Of a stretch of 64,000 nucleotides of DNA, positions 1 through 8,088 are shown one piece after another. The stretch's first letter is position 1, and every line of letters begins with the position of its first letter. The notes beneath the pieces are model-generated. The model made no database searches. It saw nothing but the letters and a program-made list of their open reading frames with translations, and was not told where the DNA came from. The translations under genes and the position numbers were made by a program. Origin of the DNA: Streptomyces sp. TRM49041 (GTDB lineage: Bacteria; Actinomycetota; Actinomycetes; Streptomycetales; Streptomycetaceae); contig NZ_VSRY01000015.1 in the NCBI RefSeq assembly GCF_008271805.1, forward strand, positions 40,052 to 104,051, given 5' to 3'.

Positions 1-1162
1 GCAGGCCGATGTTGATGCGGCCGGCCGGCATCGAGCCGCGGAAGTAGTGGTACGCCCAGTCGGTGTTGAGGTACCCGATGCCGCCGTACTGCGAGGTCGA
101 GTAGACGCCCGCGGCGGCCAGCTCCGCGTCCTTGCCGTCGTCGAACAGCGAGGCGTTGGGGCCGACGTACTCGTTCCAGGCGCCGTGCAGGTCGTACGAC
201 ATGATGTTGACGTAGTCGAGGTACTTCTGCTGCTGGTACGTCTCCATGCCGCGCAGCAGATAGCCGGACGACGGTGCGGCGACGGTGAGCAGGTAGTGCC
301 TGCCGTCGGCGGCGCCGGCCCGGTCGAGCTTCTCGCGCAGGGTCTTCATCAGCGCCGAGTAGCCCTGGACGAGGCCCGCGCGGCGGCCGTTGGAGACCGA
401 CCGGTCCAGCGGGTTGCCTGCGTCCTTCATCGTCGTCGGGTACTCGTAGTCGATGTCGACGCCGTTGAAGCCGTACGTCCGGATGAACTCCACGGCCGAG
501 TCGGCGAAGGTGTTGATCCCCGCCTGGTTGACGGAGCCGTCCGCGTTGGTGGCCATGGAGTAGAAGCCGCCGGAGGCGACGCGGTCGCCGTTGTCGTCGA
601 AGTAGCCGCCGGTCTCCGCCCAGCCGCCGACCGAGATCAGCGTCTTGACGTCCGGGTGCTGCTTCTTGAACTTGTTCAGCAGATTGAAGTGGCCCTTGTA
701 CGGCAGGGCCGGGTCCATCTCGGCGCCCGGAACGCCCGGCCAGGTCATGCCGGTCGCGGCGTTGGCGGGGGAGTCGCCGCCGACGGAGAGCCGGTTGCCC
801 GAGTCGACGTGGGCGAACGCGTAGTTGATGTGGGTGATCTTGTCCCACGGGATGTCGGAGGCGAGGTAGGCGGGCGTCCCGTCCTTACCGGTGCGCCAGC
901 CGGTGAAGTAGCCGATGACGCGCCGCTGGTGGTCCGCGCCCATCTTCTCGCGGCCCTCGGTGTCGTAGACCGAGCAGTAGGGGACGTCGACGCCCGGGGT
1001 CTTGTGGAGGCCGTCGGGGCGACAGGATTCTCCTCCGAGGACTTCGTCCAGGGGGGACCCCCAGGCGGCGGAGGAAGGGACGGAGAGCGAGCTGAGCAGC
1101 AGTCCGGCGACGGCGGCGCCGGACGCGAGCAGTGAGGCTCTCGCACGGGGGGATGACAGCAC
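1..1162 (-). CDS. Secreted family-18 chitinase, 3' end outside the window
   Basis: A glycoside hydrolase family 18 chitinase that would hydrolyse chitin outside the cell. The protein starts [12 protein letters not shown] at a GTG preceded by AGGAGG. It has an arginine-containing N-terminus, a hydrophobic stretch and an Ala-rich cleavage region ending near SSAAWG, so a Sec-type signal peptide is likely. The family signature DxxDxDxE is present as [11 protein letters not shown], where the final Glu is the expected catalytic acid. Other family motifs are ISVGGW and NIMSYDLHG. About 387 residues are visible and the reading frame runs off the left edge, so the end of the barrel and any further domains are not seen. 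It is transcribed away from the riboflavin genes, from a promoter carrying paired chitin-type repeats. I believe S. coelicolor also has a chitinase gene next to its rib operon. Confidence 0.9.
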   Translation of the reverse strand, partial: MLSSPRARASLLASGAAVAGLLLSSLSVPSSAAWGSPLDEVLGGESCRPDGLHKTPGVDVPYCSVYDTEGREKMGADHQRRVIGYFTGWRTGKDGTPAYLASDIPWDKITHINYAFAHVDSGNRLSVGGDSPANAATGMTWPGVPGAEMDPALPYKGHFNLLNKFKKQHPDVKTLISVGGWAETGGYFDDNGDRVASGGFYSMATNADGSVNQAGINTFADSAVEFIRTYGFNGVDIDYEYPTTMKDAGNPLDRSVSNGRRAGLVQGYSALMKTLREKLDRAGAADGRHYLLTVAAPSSGYLLRGMETYQQQKYLDYVNIMSYDLHGAWNEYVGPNASLFDDGKDAELAAAGVYSTSQYGGIGYLNTDWAYHYFRGSMPAGRINIGL

Positions 1163-1281
1163 GGTCGGCTCCTCCTGGGGAGTCGGGCTTCACGCAACAT
1201 GCGGCTTCTGGCAGGGGATTGGTCGTGCCGGGCCCGGGTGTGCGCACACCGGAGGGCCGTCTCCGCGGAGAGGTGACGCAG

Positions 1282-1323
1282 ACACTAAGAGGACTAGACC
1301 AGAGCGTCAATAGGTCTGGACCA
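1282..1323 (-). promoter_or_regulatory. Chitinase promoter with paired 12-bp DasR/chitin repeats
   Basis: Read on the minus strand, TTGACG (1310-1305) and TAGTGT (1287-1282) form a -35/-10 pair with a 17-bp spacer. Two 12-bp direct repeats frame it: TGGTCCAGACCT (1323-1312), just upstream of the -35, and TGGTCTAGTCCT (1301-1290), inside the spacer. Paired TGGTCYAGACCT repeats at the -35 are the known operator layout of Streptomyces chitinase promoters and overlap the DasR consensus (TGGTCTAGACCA core). Control by N-acetylglucosamine/chitin signals is therefore inferred. The 5' leader to the GTG start would be about 115 nt. Confidence 0.8.
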
Positions 1324-1430
1324 GTCGGGGTTGGGTGTGCGGCCGGAACCGTGTTGTGAGTCACTCCACAGAGGATCACCCGTATGGCGGGCGCGTCGCC
1401 GTGGCACACTTGCCCTGTATCAGCAGCAGC

Positions 1431-1553
1431 GCACTCCGGGGTCGGTGTAATTCCGAACCGGCGGTTACAGTCCGCGACCCGGCCGCATCCAGTGGCCGGT
1501 TGACCAGGTGAAATTCCTGGACCGACGGTGAAAGTCCGGATGGGAGGCAGTGC
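1431..1553 (+). ncRNA. FMN riboswitch (RFN element)
   Basis: This is the conserved RFN aptamer. P1 is closed by GCACT (1431-1435) pairing with AGTGC (1549-1553). Inside are the family blocks GGTGTAATTCCGAACCGGCG, the short GTGAAATTCCTGG stem and the near-invariant GACGGTGAAAGTCCGGATGG. It lies about 165 nt ahead of the ribD start. FMN binding is expected to turn the downstream operon off. Whether this acts on transcription or on ribosome access cannot be told. The spacer 1554-1705 is GC-rich with several possible stems, and no obvious U-tract terminator is visible. Confidence 0.95.
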
Positions 1554-1718
1554 GCGGCGGGCGATCCCCGACAGGGGCGCGCCGGCCGTCCGCTGGTCGC
1601 CGGTTCCCACCGGTGGCCGGTCGGCGCCGTGCGGCGTACCCCGAGTGGCGGTGTCGTTCCGCTCTCTGTCGTCATCGACAGGCCCCGGAGTCCGTGCCCG
1701 ACGAGGCAGGAGGACCCG

Positions 1719-2945
1719 GTGGCCACAGCGGCCGATGTGAACGCCATGCGCCGAGCAGTCGCGCTCGCCGCCCGCGGACTCGGCTCCACCAGCCCCAACC
1801 CGGTCGTCGGCTGCGTCGTCCTCGACGCCTCGGGCCACGAGGTCGGCGCCGGGTACCACGAGCGCGCCGGCGGCCCGCACGCCGAGGTGCACGCCCTCCG
1901 CGAGGCCGGCGTCCTCGCCCGCGGCGGCACCGCGTACGTCACCCTCGAACCGTGCGACCACACCGGCCGCACCGGCCCCTGCGCCCAGGCGCTCATCGAG
2001 GCCGGCGTCGCCCGCGTCGTCTACGCCGTGGCCGACCCCACCCCGCAGGCCACCGGCGGCGCCGACACACTCCGCGCGGCCGGCGTCCGGGTCGAGCACG
2101 GCCTCCTCGCCGACGAGGCCGAGGCCGGCAACGCCGCCTGGCTCACCTCCGTACGCCTCGGCCGCCCCTACATCCGCTGGAAGTACGCCGCCACCCTCGA
2201 CGGCCGCATCGCCGCCGCCGACGGCACCAGCCGCTGGATCACCTCCGCCGAGTCCCGCGCCGACGTCCACCGGCTGCGCGCCGAGGCGGACGCCGTGCTC
2301 GTCGGCTCCGGCACCGCACGCGCCGACGACCCGCACCTCGCGGTACGAGCCGGCACGGACCCGGAGTCGGCGGCCGTCCAGCCCCTGCGCGTCGTCGTCG
2401 ACACCGAGGCCACCGCCGTGAAGCCCGGCGCCCGCGTCCTGGACGACGCCGCGCCCACGCTGATCGCCGTAGCCGAGGACGCGGCGGCCGACCATCTCGC
2501 CGGGGCCGATGTCGTACGGCTCCCGAGGGCCGCGACCGGCCGCGGCCTCGCCGTACCGGCCCTGCTGGCCGCCCTGCACGAGCGCGGCGTCCGCTCCGTA
2601 CTCCTCGAAGGCGGCCCGACCCTCGCCGGGGCCTTCGCCGCCGAGGGCGCCGTCGACGAGGTCGTCGGCTATCTCGCCCCCGTCCTCCTCGGCGCCGGGC
2701 CCGCCGCCCTCGGCGACGCCGGCGTCACCACCATCACCGACGCGCTGCGGCTCCACGTCACCGACACCACCCGCATCGGCCCCGACCTCCGCGTCACCGC
2801 CGTCCCGCTGACACCTGCCGACACGGACGACACGGACGACACGGACGACACCCCGGCCGGTGACGGCCGGGGAGCCGGGGGCCGTCCCCCGGGAATCCGC
2901 AGTACCGCCCGGCCCCGCACCCTCCCCACCACCAAGGAGCACTGA
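1719..2945 (+). CDS. ribD: Bifunctional riboflavin deaminase/reductase RibD
   Basis: Catalyses deamination and then side-chain reduction of the pyrimidine intermediates after GTP cyclohydrolase II. The N-terminal cytidine-deaminase-type domain carries the zinc and catalytic residues H54, E56 (HAEVHAL), C79 and C88 (EPCDHTGRTGPC). The reductase domain follows (RWKYAATLDGRIA, then SRADVHRLRAEADAVLVGSGT, ending near LEGGPTLAGAF). I chose the GTG at 1719 because AGGAGGA lies 5-13 nt upstream; an in-frame ATG at 1629 would be too close to the riboswitch and lacks family sequence. The protein is 408 residues. Its last 45 or so are a non-family tail that begins with a DTD/DDT repeat from 9-bp repeats near 2819-2850. 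Its stop abuts the ribE start. First gene of the FMN-controlled operon. Confidence 0.93.
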   Translation: MATAADVNAMRRAVALAARGLGSTSPNPVVGCVVLDASGHEVGAGYHERAGGPHAEVHALREAGVLARGGTAYVTLEPCDHTGRTGPCAQALIEAGVARVVYAVADPTPQATGGADTLRAAGVRVEHGLLADEAEAGNAAWLTSVRLGRPYIRWKYAATLDGRIAAADGTSRWITSAESRADVHRLRAEADAVLVGSGTARADDPHLAVRAGTDPESAAVQPLRVVVDTEATAVKPGARVLDDAAPTLIAVAEDAAADHLAGADVVRLPRAATGRGLAVPALLAALHERGVRSVLLEGGPTLAGAFAAEGAVDEVVGYLAPVLLGAGPAALGDAGVTTITDALRLHVTDTTRIGPDLRVTAVPLTPADTDDTDDTDDTPAGDGRGAGGRPPGIRSTARPRTLPTTKEH

Positions 2946-3563
2946 GTGTTCACCGGAATCGTCGAAGAACTGGGTGAGGTCACCGCCGTCGAGGAGCTCG
3001 ACGACGCCTCCCGCTTCCGCCTCCGCGGCCCCGTGGTCACCCAGGGCGCGAAGCACGGCGACTCGATCGCCGTCAACGGCGTGTGCCTCACCGTCGTCGA
3101 GCACGAGGGCGACGAGTTCACCGCGGACGTGATGGCCGAGACCCTCAAGCGCTCCAGCCTCGGTGCCCTCACCGTCGGCTCCCGCGTCAACCTGGAGCGG
3201 CCCATGGTCGCCGACGGCCGCTTCGGCGGGCACATCGTCCAGGGCCACGTCGACGGCACCGGCACCGTCGTCGCACGCACGCCCTCCGACAACTGGGAGA
3301 TCGTCAAGATCTCCCTCCCCGCCGAACTCGCCCGCTACGTCGTCGAGAAGGGCTCCATCACGGTCGACGGCGTCAGCCTCACCGTGGTCGAGGCCGGCCC
3401 GGAGCACTTCACCGTGAGCCTCATCCCGACCACGCTCGCCCTCACCACCCTCGGCGTCAAGCAGCCCGGTGACCCGGTCAACCTCGAGGTCGACGTCATC
3501 GCCAAGTACGTCGAGCGCCTCCTCGGCACGCAGGGAGCCGCCACCCGGGAGGGCGGGCGGTGA
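2946..3563 (+). CDS. ribE: Riboflavin synthase alpha chain
   Basis: Dismutates two 6,7-dimethyl-8-ribityllumazine molecules to riboflavin. The 205-residue protein has the two tandem lumazine-binding barrels typical of the family. Repeat one begins FTGIVEELG and holds DSIAVNGVCLTV. Repeat two holds GGHIVQGHVDGTG and SITVDGVSLTV. The C-terminus EVDVIAKYVERLL is the usual trimerisation helix region. The GTG start directly follows the ribD stop and its last four bases overlap the next gene (GTGA), so translational coupling in both directions is likely. Confidence 0.95.
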   Translation: MFTGIVEELGEVTAVEELDDASRFRLRGPVVTQGAKHGDSIAVNGVCLTVVEHEGDEFTADVMAETLKRSSLGALTVGSRVNLERPMVADGRFGGHIVQGHVDGTGTVVARTPSDNWEIVKISLPAELARYVVEKGSITVDGVSLTVVEAGPEHFTVSLIPTTLALTTLGVKQPGDPVNLEVDVIAKYVERLLGTQGAATREGGR

Positions 3564-4213
3564 ACACTCTGAACTGGCTCAACAGTGAGGCGTTCACCGC
3601 CGTAGGACAGCGCATCATCTGGTCCGACATGCTCGGCAACGCCATCGGCCTCGCCGCCCTCGCCCTCGGCTGGCGGCGCTCCATATGGACCTGGCCCGCC
3701 CAACTGCTCTCCGGCGTCGTCCTCGTCGCCGCCTACGCCTCCGCCCAGCTCGGCGGCGGCGTGGGCAAGCAGCTCCTGGTCATCACCGTCGCCGTCTGGG
3801 GCTGGCGGCAGTGGACCCTGGGCAGGCAGCAGGCCCAGGACGGCTCCATCGCCGTCCGGTTCGCCACCTGGAAGGAACGCGGCCTCCTCCTGACCGGCGC
3901 CGTCCTCGGCACGCTCGCCGTCGGCGGCCTGTTCACCCTGTACCCGTCGCTGTCCTGGAGCCCGTGGGCCGACGCGTACATCTTCGTCGGCACCCTCGTC
4001 GCGATGGTCGCCCAGGCCCGGGGGCTCGTCGAGTTCTGGTTCGCCTGGCTCCTCGTCGACGTCGTGGGCGTCCCGCTCGCCTTCAGCAGCGGCCTCGCCT
4101 TCTCGGGCCTCGTCTATGTCATCTACTTCGCCCTCGTCCTGTGGGGCATGCGTGACTGGTGGCTCCGCACGCGCACCCCGGCAGCCCGGGCTCTGGAAGG
4201 AGCACCGCTGTGA
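3560..4213 (+). CDS. ribM: PnuC-family riboflavin transporter RibM
   Basis: A 217-residue membrane protein of the PnuC family with about seven hydrophobic segments and the Trp-rich [11 protein letters not shown] motif typical of these facilitators. In Streptomyces, the PnuC-family protein encoded inside the rib operon has been characterised as a riboflavin (and roseoflavin) transporter called RibM, and the position here between ribE and ribA matches that arrangement. Substrate is inferred from context; nicotinamide riboside/NMN transport, the role of classical PnuC, cannot be excluded from sequence alone. The start overlaps the ribE stop by four bases. A 91-bp gap separates it from ribA. Confidence 0.85.
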   Translation: MNTLNWLNSEAFTAVGQRIIWSDMLGNAIGLAALALGWRRSIWTWPAQLLSGVVLVAAYASAQLGGGVGKQLLVITVAVWGWRQWTLGRQQAQDGSIAVRFATWKERGLLLTGAVLGTLAVGGLFTLYPSLSWSPWADAYIFVGTLVAMVAQARGLVEFWFAWLLVDVVGVPLAFSSGLAFSGLVYVIYFALVLWGMRDWWLRTRTPAARALEGAPL

Positions 4214-4304
4214 GCGATGCGTGCGCGGCCGCCGGGCCGCAGATGCTCACGATGTCCGCACCTCTGCGCCGCGCGGGCGACGAAGCGAACGAAAGGGATG
4301 CAGC

Positions 4305-5627
4305 ATGACCACCGCCCCCGAGCTCACCGTGTGGGACACCACCGACCTCACCCTCGACCCCGTCGAGCAGGCCATCCGCGACATCGCGGCCGGCCGGCCC
4401 GTCGTGGTCGTCGACGACGAGGACCGCGAGAACGAGGGCGACCTCGTCATCGCCGCGGAGAAGGCGACGCCCGAGATCGTCGCCTTCATGATGAGCGAGT
4501 GCCGCGGCCTCATCTGCGCCCCCATGGAGGGCGACGAGCTCGACCGCCTCCAGCTGCCGCAGATGGTCACCGACAACACCGAGTCGATGAAGACGGCCTT
4601 CACGGTCTCCGTCGACGCGGCCCCCGTCCACGGCGTCACCACCGGCATCTCCGCGTCCGACCGCGCCACCACCCTCCAGCTCCTCGCGGACGGCACCGCC
4701 GAGGCGTCCGACTTCGTCCGCCCCGGCCATGTTTTCCCGCTGCGCGCCCAGCCCGGCGGCGTCCTCGTCCGCAACGGCCACACAGAGGCCGCCGTCGACC
4801 TGGCCCGCCTCGCCGGACTCCGCCCGGCCGGCGCCATCGTCGAGATCGCCGGCGAGGACGGCGTCATGCTGCGGCTGCCGGAGCTGGTCCCGTTCGCCCG
4901 CAAGCACGGCCTGACGATCATCTCCATCGAGGACCTGATCGCCTACCGCCGCGGCTCCGCCCCGGCGGCCCACCGGGACACCGGTGTCCGCCTCCCGACC
5001 GTCCGCCGCGAGGCCGAGGTGCGGCTGCCGACCGCGCACGGCGACTTCACCGCGTACGGCTACCGCTCGACCGTCGACGGCGTCGAGCACGTCGCCCTCG
5101 TCCACGGCGACATCGGCGACGGCGAGGACCTCCTCGTCCGCGTCCACTCCGAGTGCCTCACCGGCGACGTCTTCCACTCGCTGCGTTGCGACTGCGGCCC
5201 CCAGCTGCACGCCTCCATGGAGCGGATCACCGAGGAGGGCCGCGGTGTCGTCGTCTACCTGCGTGGCCACGAGGGCCGCGGCATCGGCCTGCTGTCCAAG
5301 CTCCGCGCGTACGAACTCCAGGAGCGCGGTCGCGACACCCTCGACGCCAACCTGGAGCTCGGCCTCCCCGCCGACGCCCGCGACTACGCCGCCGGCGCCC
5401 AGATGCTCGCCGACCTCGGGGTCCGCAGCGTCCGGCTCCTGACCAACAACCCGGACAAGACCTCCGCCCTCGTCCGCCACGGGATCACCGTCGCGGGCCG
5501 GGAGCCCATGCCCGTCCAGGCGGGTGAGCACAACCTGCACTACCTGCGCACCAAGCGCGACCGCATGGGCCACGACCTGCCGTGGCTCGACGGGGCGGCC
5601 GACGTGTCCCCCTGCGTCGCCCAGTAG
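4305..5627 (+). CDS. ribA: Bifunctional DHBP synthase / GTP cyclohydrolase II
   Basis: Supplies both riboflavin precursors: 3,4-dihydroxy-2-butanone 4-phosphate from ribulose 5-phosphate, and the pyrimidine from GTP. The N-terminal DHBP synthase half (about residues 15-220) has the metal/substrate motif [11 protein letters not shown] at 37-47. The C-terminal cyclohydrolase II half has the three zinc cysteines C284, C295 and C297, then [21 protein letters not shown] chose the ATG at 4305, giving 440 residues, because GAAAGGG lies just upstream and MTTAPE starts the conserved sequence; the open frame extends 63 codons further back into ribM. The fusion is the usual ribBA arrangement. Confidence 0.95.
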   Translation: MTTAPELTVWDTTDLTLDPVEQAIRDIAAGRPVVVVDDEDRENEGDLVIAAEKATPEIVAFMMSECRGLICAPMEGDELDRLQLPQMVTDNTESMKTAFTVSVDAAPVHGVTTGISASDRATTLQLLADGTAEASDFVRPGHVFPLRAQPGGVLVRNGHTEAAVDLARLAGLRPAGAIVEIAGEDGVMLRLPELVPFARKHGLTIISIEDLIAYRRGSAPAAHRDTGVRLPTVRREAEVRLPTAHGDFTAYGYRSTVDGVEHVALVHGDIGDGEDLLVRVHSECLTGDVFHSLRCDCGPQLHASMERITEEGRGVVVYLRGHEGRGIGLLSKLRAYELQERGRDTLDANLELGLPADARDYAAGAQMLADLGVRSVRLLTNNPDKTSALVRHGITVAGREPMPVQAGEHNLHYLRTKRDRMGHDLPWLDGAADVSPCVAQ

Positions 5628-5685
5628 CGAGCACCACCCCACCAGTACAGAGCAAGCAGTAGGCACCACCACACCTAGGAGAAAC

Positions 5686-6171
5686 GTGAGCGGCAAGGGC
5701 GCACCCGAACTGACCGTGAAGAACTGCGGCGACCTCCGTGTCGCGGTCATCGCGGCCCAGTGGCACGAGAAGATCATGAACGGCCTGGTCGACGGTGCGC
5801 TGCGCGCCCTCCACGAGCTCGGCATCGACGAGCCGACCGTGCTCCGCGTCCCGGGCAGCTTCGAGCTGCCCGTCGTCGCCAAGGTCCTCGCCGGCCGCGG
5901 CTACGACGCGGTCGTCGCTCTCGGGGTCGTCGTCCGCGGCGGCACCCCCCACTTCGACTACGTGTGCCAGGGCGTCACCCAGGGCCTCGTACAGGTCTCC
6001 GTCGACACCGGCGTCCCGGTCGGCTTCGGCGTCCTCACCTGCGACACCGAGGAGCAGGCCCTCGACCGCGCCGGTCTGGAGGGCTCGAACGAGGACAAGG
6101 GCCACGAAGCGGTCACCGCCGCCGTCGCCACCGCGATGACACTGCGCACGGTCAGCGAACCCTGGCGCTGA
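5686..6171 (+). CDS. ribH: Lumazine synthase RibH
   Basis: Condenses the butanone phosphate with the ribityl pyrimidine to form 6,7-dimethyl-8-ribityllumazine, the substrate of RibE. The 161-residue protein carries the substrate-binding segment [12 protein letters not shown] and GTPHFDYVC, the latter with the expected catalytic His, plus [16 protein letters not shown]. The GTG start follows AGGAG with a 6-nt gap; an upstream ATG in the same frame lies inside ribA and gives no family sequence. It is the last gene of the riboflavin operon. A short gap with a possible new promoter separates it from hisE. Confidence 0.95.
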   Translation: MSGKGAPELTVKNCGDLRVAVIAAQWHEKIMNGLVDGALRALHELGIDEPTVLRVPGSFELPVVAKVLAGRGYDAVVALGVVVRGGTPHFDYVCQGVTQGLVQVSVDTGVPVGFGVLTCDTEEQALDRAGLEGSNEDKGHEAVTAAVATAMTLRTVSEPWR

Positions 6172-6190
6172 GTGGGTGCCCCGGCTCCCG

Positions 6191-6196
6191 TACTCT
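6191..6196 (+). promoter_or_regulatory. Possible -10 box for hisE-hisG
   Basis: TACTCT fits the TANNNT -10 pattern and ends 9 nt before the hisE ATG. Transcripts starting here would be almost leaderless. No good -35 is visible, so read-through from the rib operon is an alternative. Confidence 0.35.
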
Positions 6197-6205
6197 TAGG
6201 ACATC

Positions 6206-6478
6206 ATGGCGAACAAAACCTTCGAAGAGCTCTTCGCCGAGCTCGAGCTCAAGGCGAAGACCGGCGACCCCGCCACCTCCCGCACCGCCGAGCTGGTGGA
6301 CAAGGGCGTCCATGCCATCGGCAAGAAGGTCGTCGAGGAGGCCGCCGAAGTGTGGATGGCCGCCGAGTACGAGGGCAAGGAAGCCGCCGCCGAGGAGATC
6401 TCGCAGCTGCTGTACCACGTCCAGGTGATGATGGTCGCCCGCGGGATCTCCCTCGACGACGTCTACGCCCACCTCTGA
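6206..6478 (+). CDS. hisE: Phosphoribosyl-ATP pyrophosphohydrolase HisE
   Basis: Second step of histidine biosynthesis, converting PR-ATP to PR-AMP. The 90-residue all-helical MazG-like protein contains [14 protein letters not shown], the metal-binding EExxE-type helix, and a second acidic helix [17 protein letters not shown]. Length is normal for a stand-alone HisE. There is no strong Shine-Dalgarno, consistent with the near-leaderless promoter noted just upstream. It pairs with hisG 65 bp downstream, so steps one and two of the pathway are encoded together. Confidence 0.93.
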   Translation: MANKTFEELFAELELKAKTGDPATSRTAELVDKGVHAIGKKVVEEAAEVWMAAEYEGKEAAAEEISQLLYHVQVMMVARGISLDDVYAHL

Positions 6479-6543
6479 TCCCCCCCCCGCACCACCCCCC
6501 CTCGGAACATCCGAACCACTCCGAAGCAAAGGAAGCCCGCACC

Positions 6544-7392
6544 ATGCTGCGCATCGCCGTCCCCAACAAGGGTTCACTGTCCGGACCTGCGTCGGCGATG
6601 CTCCATGAGGCCGGCTACAAGCAGCGCAAGGAGTCCAAGGAACTGGTACTGGTCGACCCGGACAACGAAGTGGAGTTCTTCTACCTCCGCCCCCGGGACA
6701 TCGCCATCTACGTCAGCTCCGGCAAGCTCGACATCGGCATCACCGGCCGCGACCTGCTGCTGGACTCCGGCGCAAACGCCGAGGAGATCCTCGAACTCGG
6801 CTTCGCCCGCTCGACCTTCCGGTACGCCACCAAGCCCGGCACGGCCACCGGCCCGGCCGGCTTCGGCGGGATGACCATCGCCACCTCGTACGAGGGCATC
6901 GTCGCCAAGCACCTCGCCGACCAGGGCATCGACGCCTCCGTCGTCCACCTCGACGGGGCCGTCGAGACCGCCATCCAGCTCGGCGTCGCCCAGGTCATCG
7001 CCGACGTCGTGGAGACCGGCACCTCGCTGCGGAACGCCGGTCTGGAGGTCGTCGGCGAGCCCATCCTCACCTCCGAGGCCGTCGTGGTCCGCCGCACCGG
7101 CGCCCCCACGGACGACCCCGAGGTGCAGCGGTTCCTCCGCCGCCTCCAGGGCGTCCTGGTGGCCCGGAGCTACGTGATGATGGACTACGACTGCCGCGCC
7201 GAGCACCTGGAGCAGGCCGTCGCCCTCACTCCCGGCCTGGAGTCCCCGACGGTCTCCCCGCTGCACAACGAGGGCTGGGTCGCCGTCCGCGCCATGGTCC
7301 CCGCGAAGGAGGCGCAGCGCATCATGGACGACCTGTACGCCCTGGGCGCCCGGGCCATCCTCACCACAGAGATCCACGCCTGCCGCCTCTGA
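6544..7392 (+). CDS. hisG: ATP phosphoribosyltransferase, long form, HisG
   Basis: First committed step of histidine synthesis, joining ATP and PRPP. At 282 residues this is the long form, which has a C-terminal ferredoxin-like regulatory domain (roughly residues 205-282, VSPLHNEGWVAVRAMVPAKE) that binds histidine and does not need HisZ. Catalytic-domain motifs include LRIAVPNKGSL at the N-terminus, DIGITGRDLL, and the PRPP loop ADVVETGTSLRNAGL. I chose the ATG at 6544 preceded by AAAGGAAG; longer in-frame extensions run back into hisE. Confidence 0.95.
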   Translation: MLRIAVPNKGSLSGPASAMLHEAGYKQRKESKELVLVDPDNEVEFFYLRPRDIAIYVSSGKLDIGITGRDLLLDSGANAEEILELGFARSTFRYATKPGTATGPAGFGGMTIATSYEGIVAKHLADQGIDASVVHLDGAVETAIQLGVAQVIADVVETGTSLRNAGLEVVGEPILTSEAVVVRRTGAPTDDPEVQRFLRRLQGVLVARSYVMMDYDCRAEHLEQAVALTPGLESPTVSPLHNEGWVAVRAMVPAKEAQRIMDDLYALGARAILTTEIHACRL

Positions 7393-7420
7393 GCCCGGAA
7401 CCGGAAGCCGACGCCCCACC

Positions 7421-7879
7421 ATGCGCGACGCAGCCACCGAACCCCCCTCCCTCCCCGTCACCTTCCGGCCGAGGCGTACCCGCGCCGTCCTCCTCACCAT
7501 CGGCGCGGCGATGTTCGCCGTCATCACGGTCGTCGCCGTGACGCTGGACCGGCTGCACCCGGGGGAGCGGATGAGCTTCATCCTCACGGCGGCGCTCTTC
7601 TACGGGGTGCTGATCCTGCTGAGCCGCCCCAAGGTCGTCGCCGACGAGGACGGCGTCATCGTCGTCAACCTGACCCGGACCCGCCGCCTGGCCTGGGCGG
7701 AGATCCTCCGGGTCAACCTGCGCGTCGGCGACCCGTGGGTCTTCCTCGACCTCAGCGACGGCACGAGCCTGCCCGCACTCGGCATCCAGCCCGGCATCGG
7801 CAAGGCACAGGCCATCCGTGACGCGCAGACGCTGCGCGCCCTGGCCGAGAGCCGTGGTACGGGATCCGGGCAGCGCTGA
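7421..7879 (+). CDS. Membrane-anchored PH-domain protein
   Basis: A 152-residue protein with two N-terminal hydrophobic segments (about residues 24-44 and 52-67), followed by a soluble domain. That domain (KVVADEDGVIVVNLTRTRRL, WAEILRVNL, LDLSDGTSLPALGIQ) fits the bacterial PH-like fold found in actinobacterial membrane proteins next to hisG. No catalytic residues are apparent. It starts 28 bp after hisG and is probably co-transcribed, but nothing ties it functionally to histidine synthesis. Confidence 0.75.
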   Translation: MRDAATEPPSLPVTFRPRRTRAVLLTIGAAMFAVITVVAVTLDRLHPGERMSFILTAALFYGVLILLSRPKVVADEDGVIVVNLTRTRRLAWAEILRVNLRVGDPWVFLDLSDGTSLPALGIQPGIGKAQAIRDAQTLRALAESRGTGSGQR

Positions 7880-8056
7880 CGGCCCCGCGACCGGGCGCCG
7901 CCCTCTGCCCTGCCCCGGCCGGGGCCGATTACTCTTGTCGCGGCGGCGCCGACTGCGCCCCGCCCCGCACACACGGCAGCGGTCGGGCCGGCGGGGCACC
8001 TGCGACCCGAGGAGTGACTCCCTCCGGCAATGGACGGATCGTCCGGTAGTACCTGC

Positions 8057-8088
8057 GCCGCCCCCTCCGCACCTGAGGAGGCGGCGGC
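8057..8088 (+). promoter_or_regulatory. Hairpin that buries the ribosome binding site of the CBS gene
   Basis: GCCGCCCCCTCC (8057-8068) can pair with GGAGGCGGCGGC (8077-8088) with one mismatch and an 8-nt loop. The 3' arm contains the GGAGG of the downstream gene and ends exactly against its ATG at 8089, so the start would be masked when the stem forms. The rest of the 209-bp gap 7880-8088 holds a TACTCT box (7930-7935) and no gene. Confidence 0.5.

Noticed and set aside
885..3407. An 840-codon minus-strand open frame across ribD/ribE and the riboswitch
   Set aside because: Composition is that of a shadow frame, and it would run through the FMN riboswitch and the chitinase promoter.
4116..4304. 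N-terminal extension of ribA from an upstream ATG
   Set aside because: It would overlap ribM and adds no family sequence; a good ribosome site precedes the ATG at 4305.
7880..8056. Known Mg2+ riboswitch (M-box or ykkC-like) in the CBS gene leader
   Set aside because: None of the conserved cores are present; only the terminal SD-masking stem is supported.
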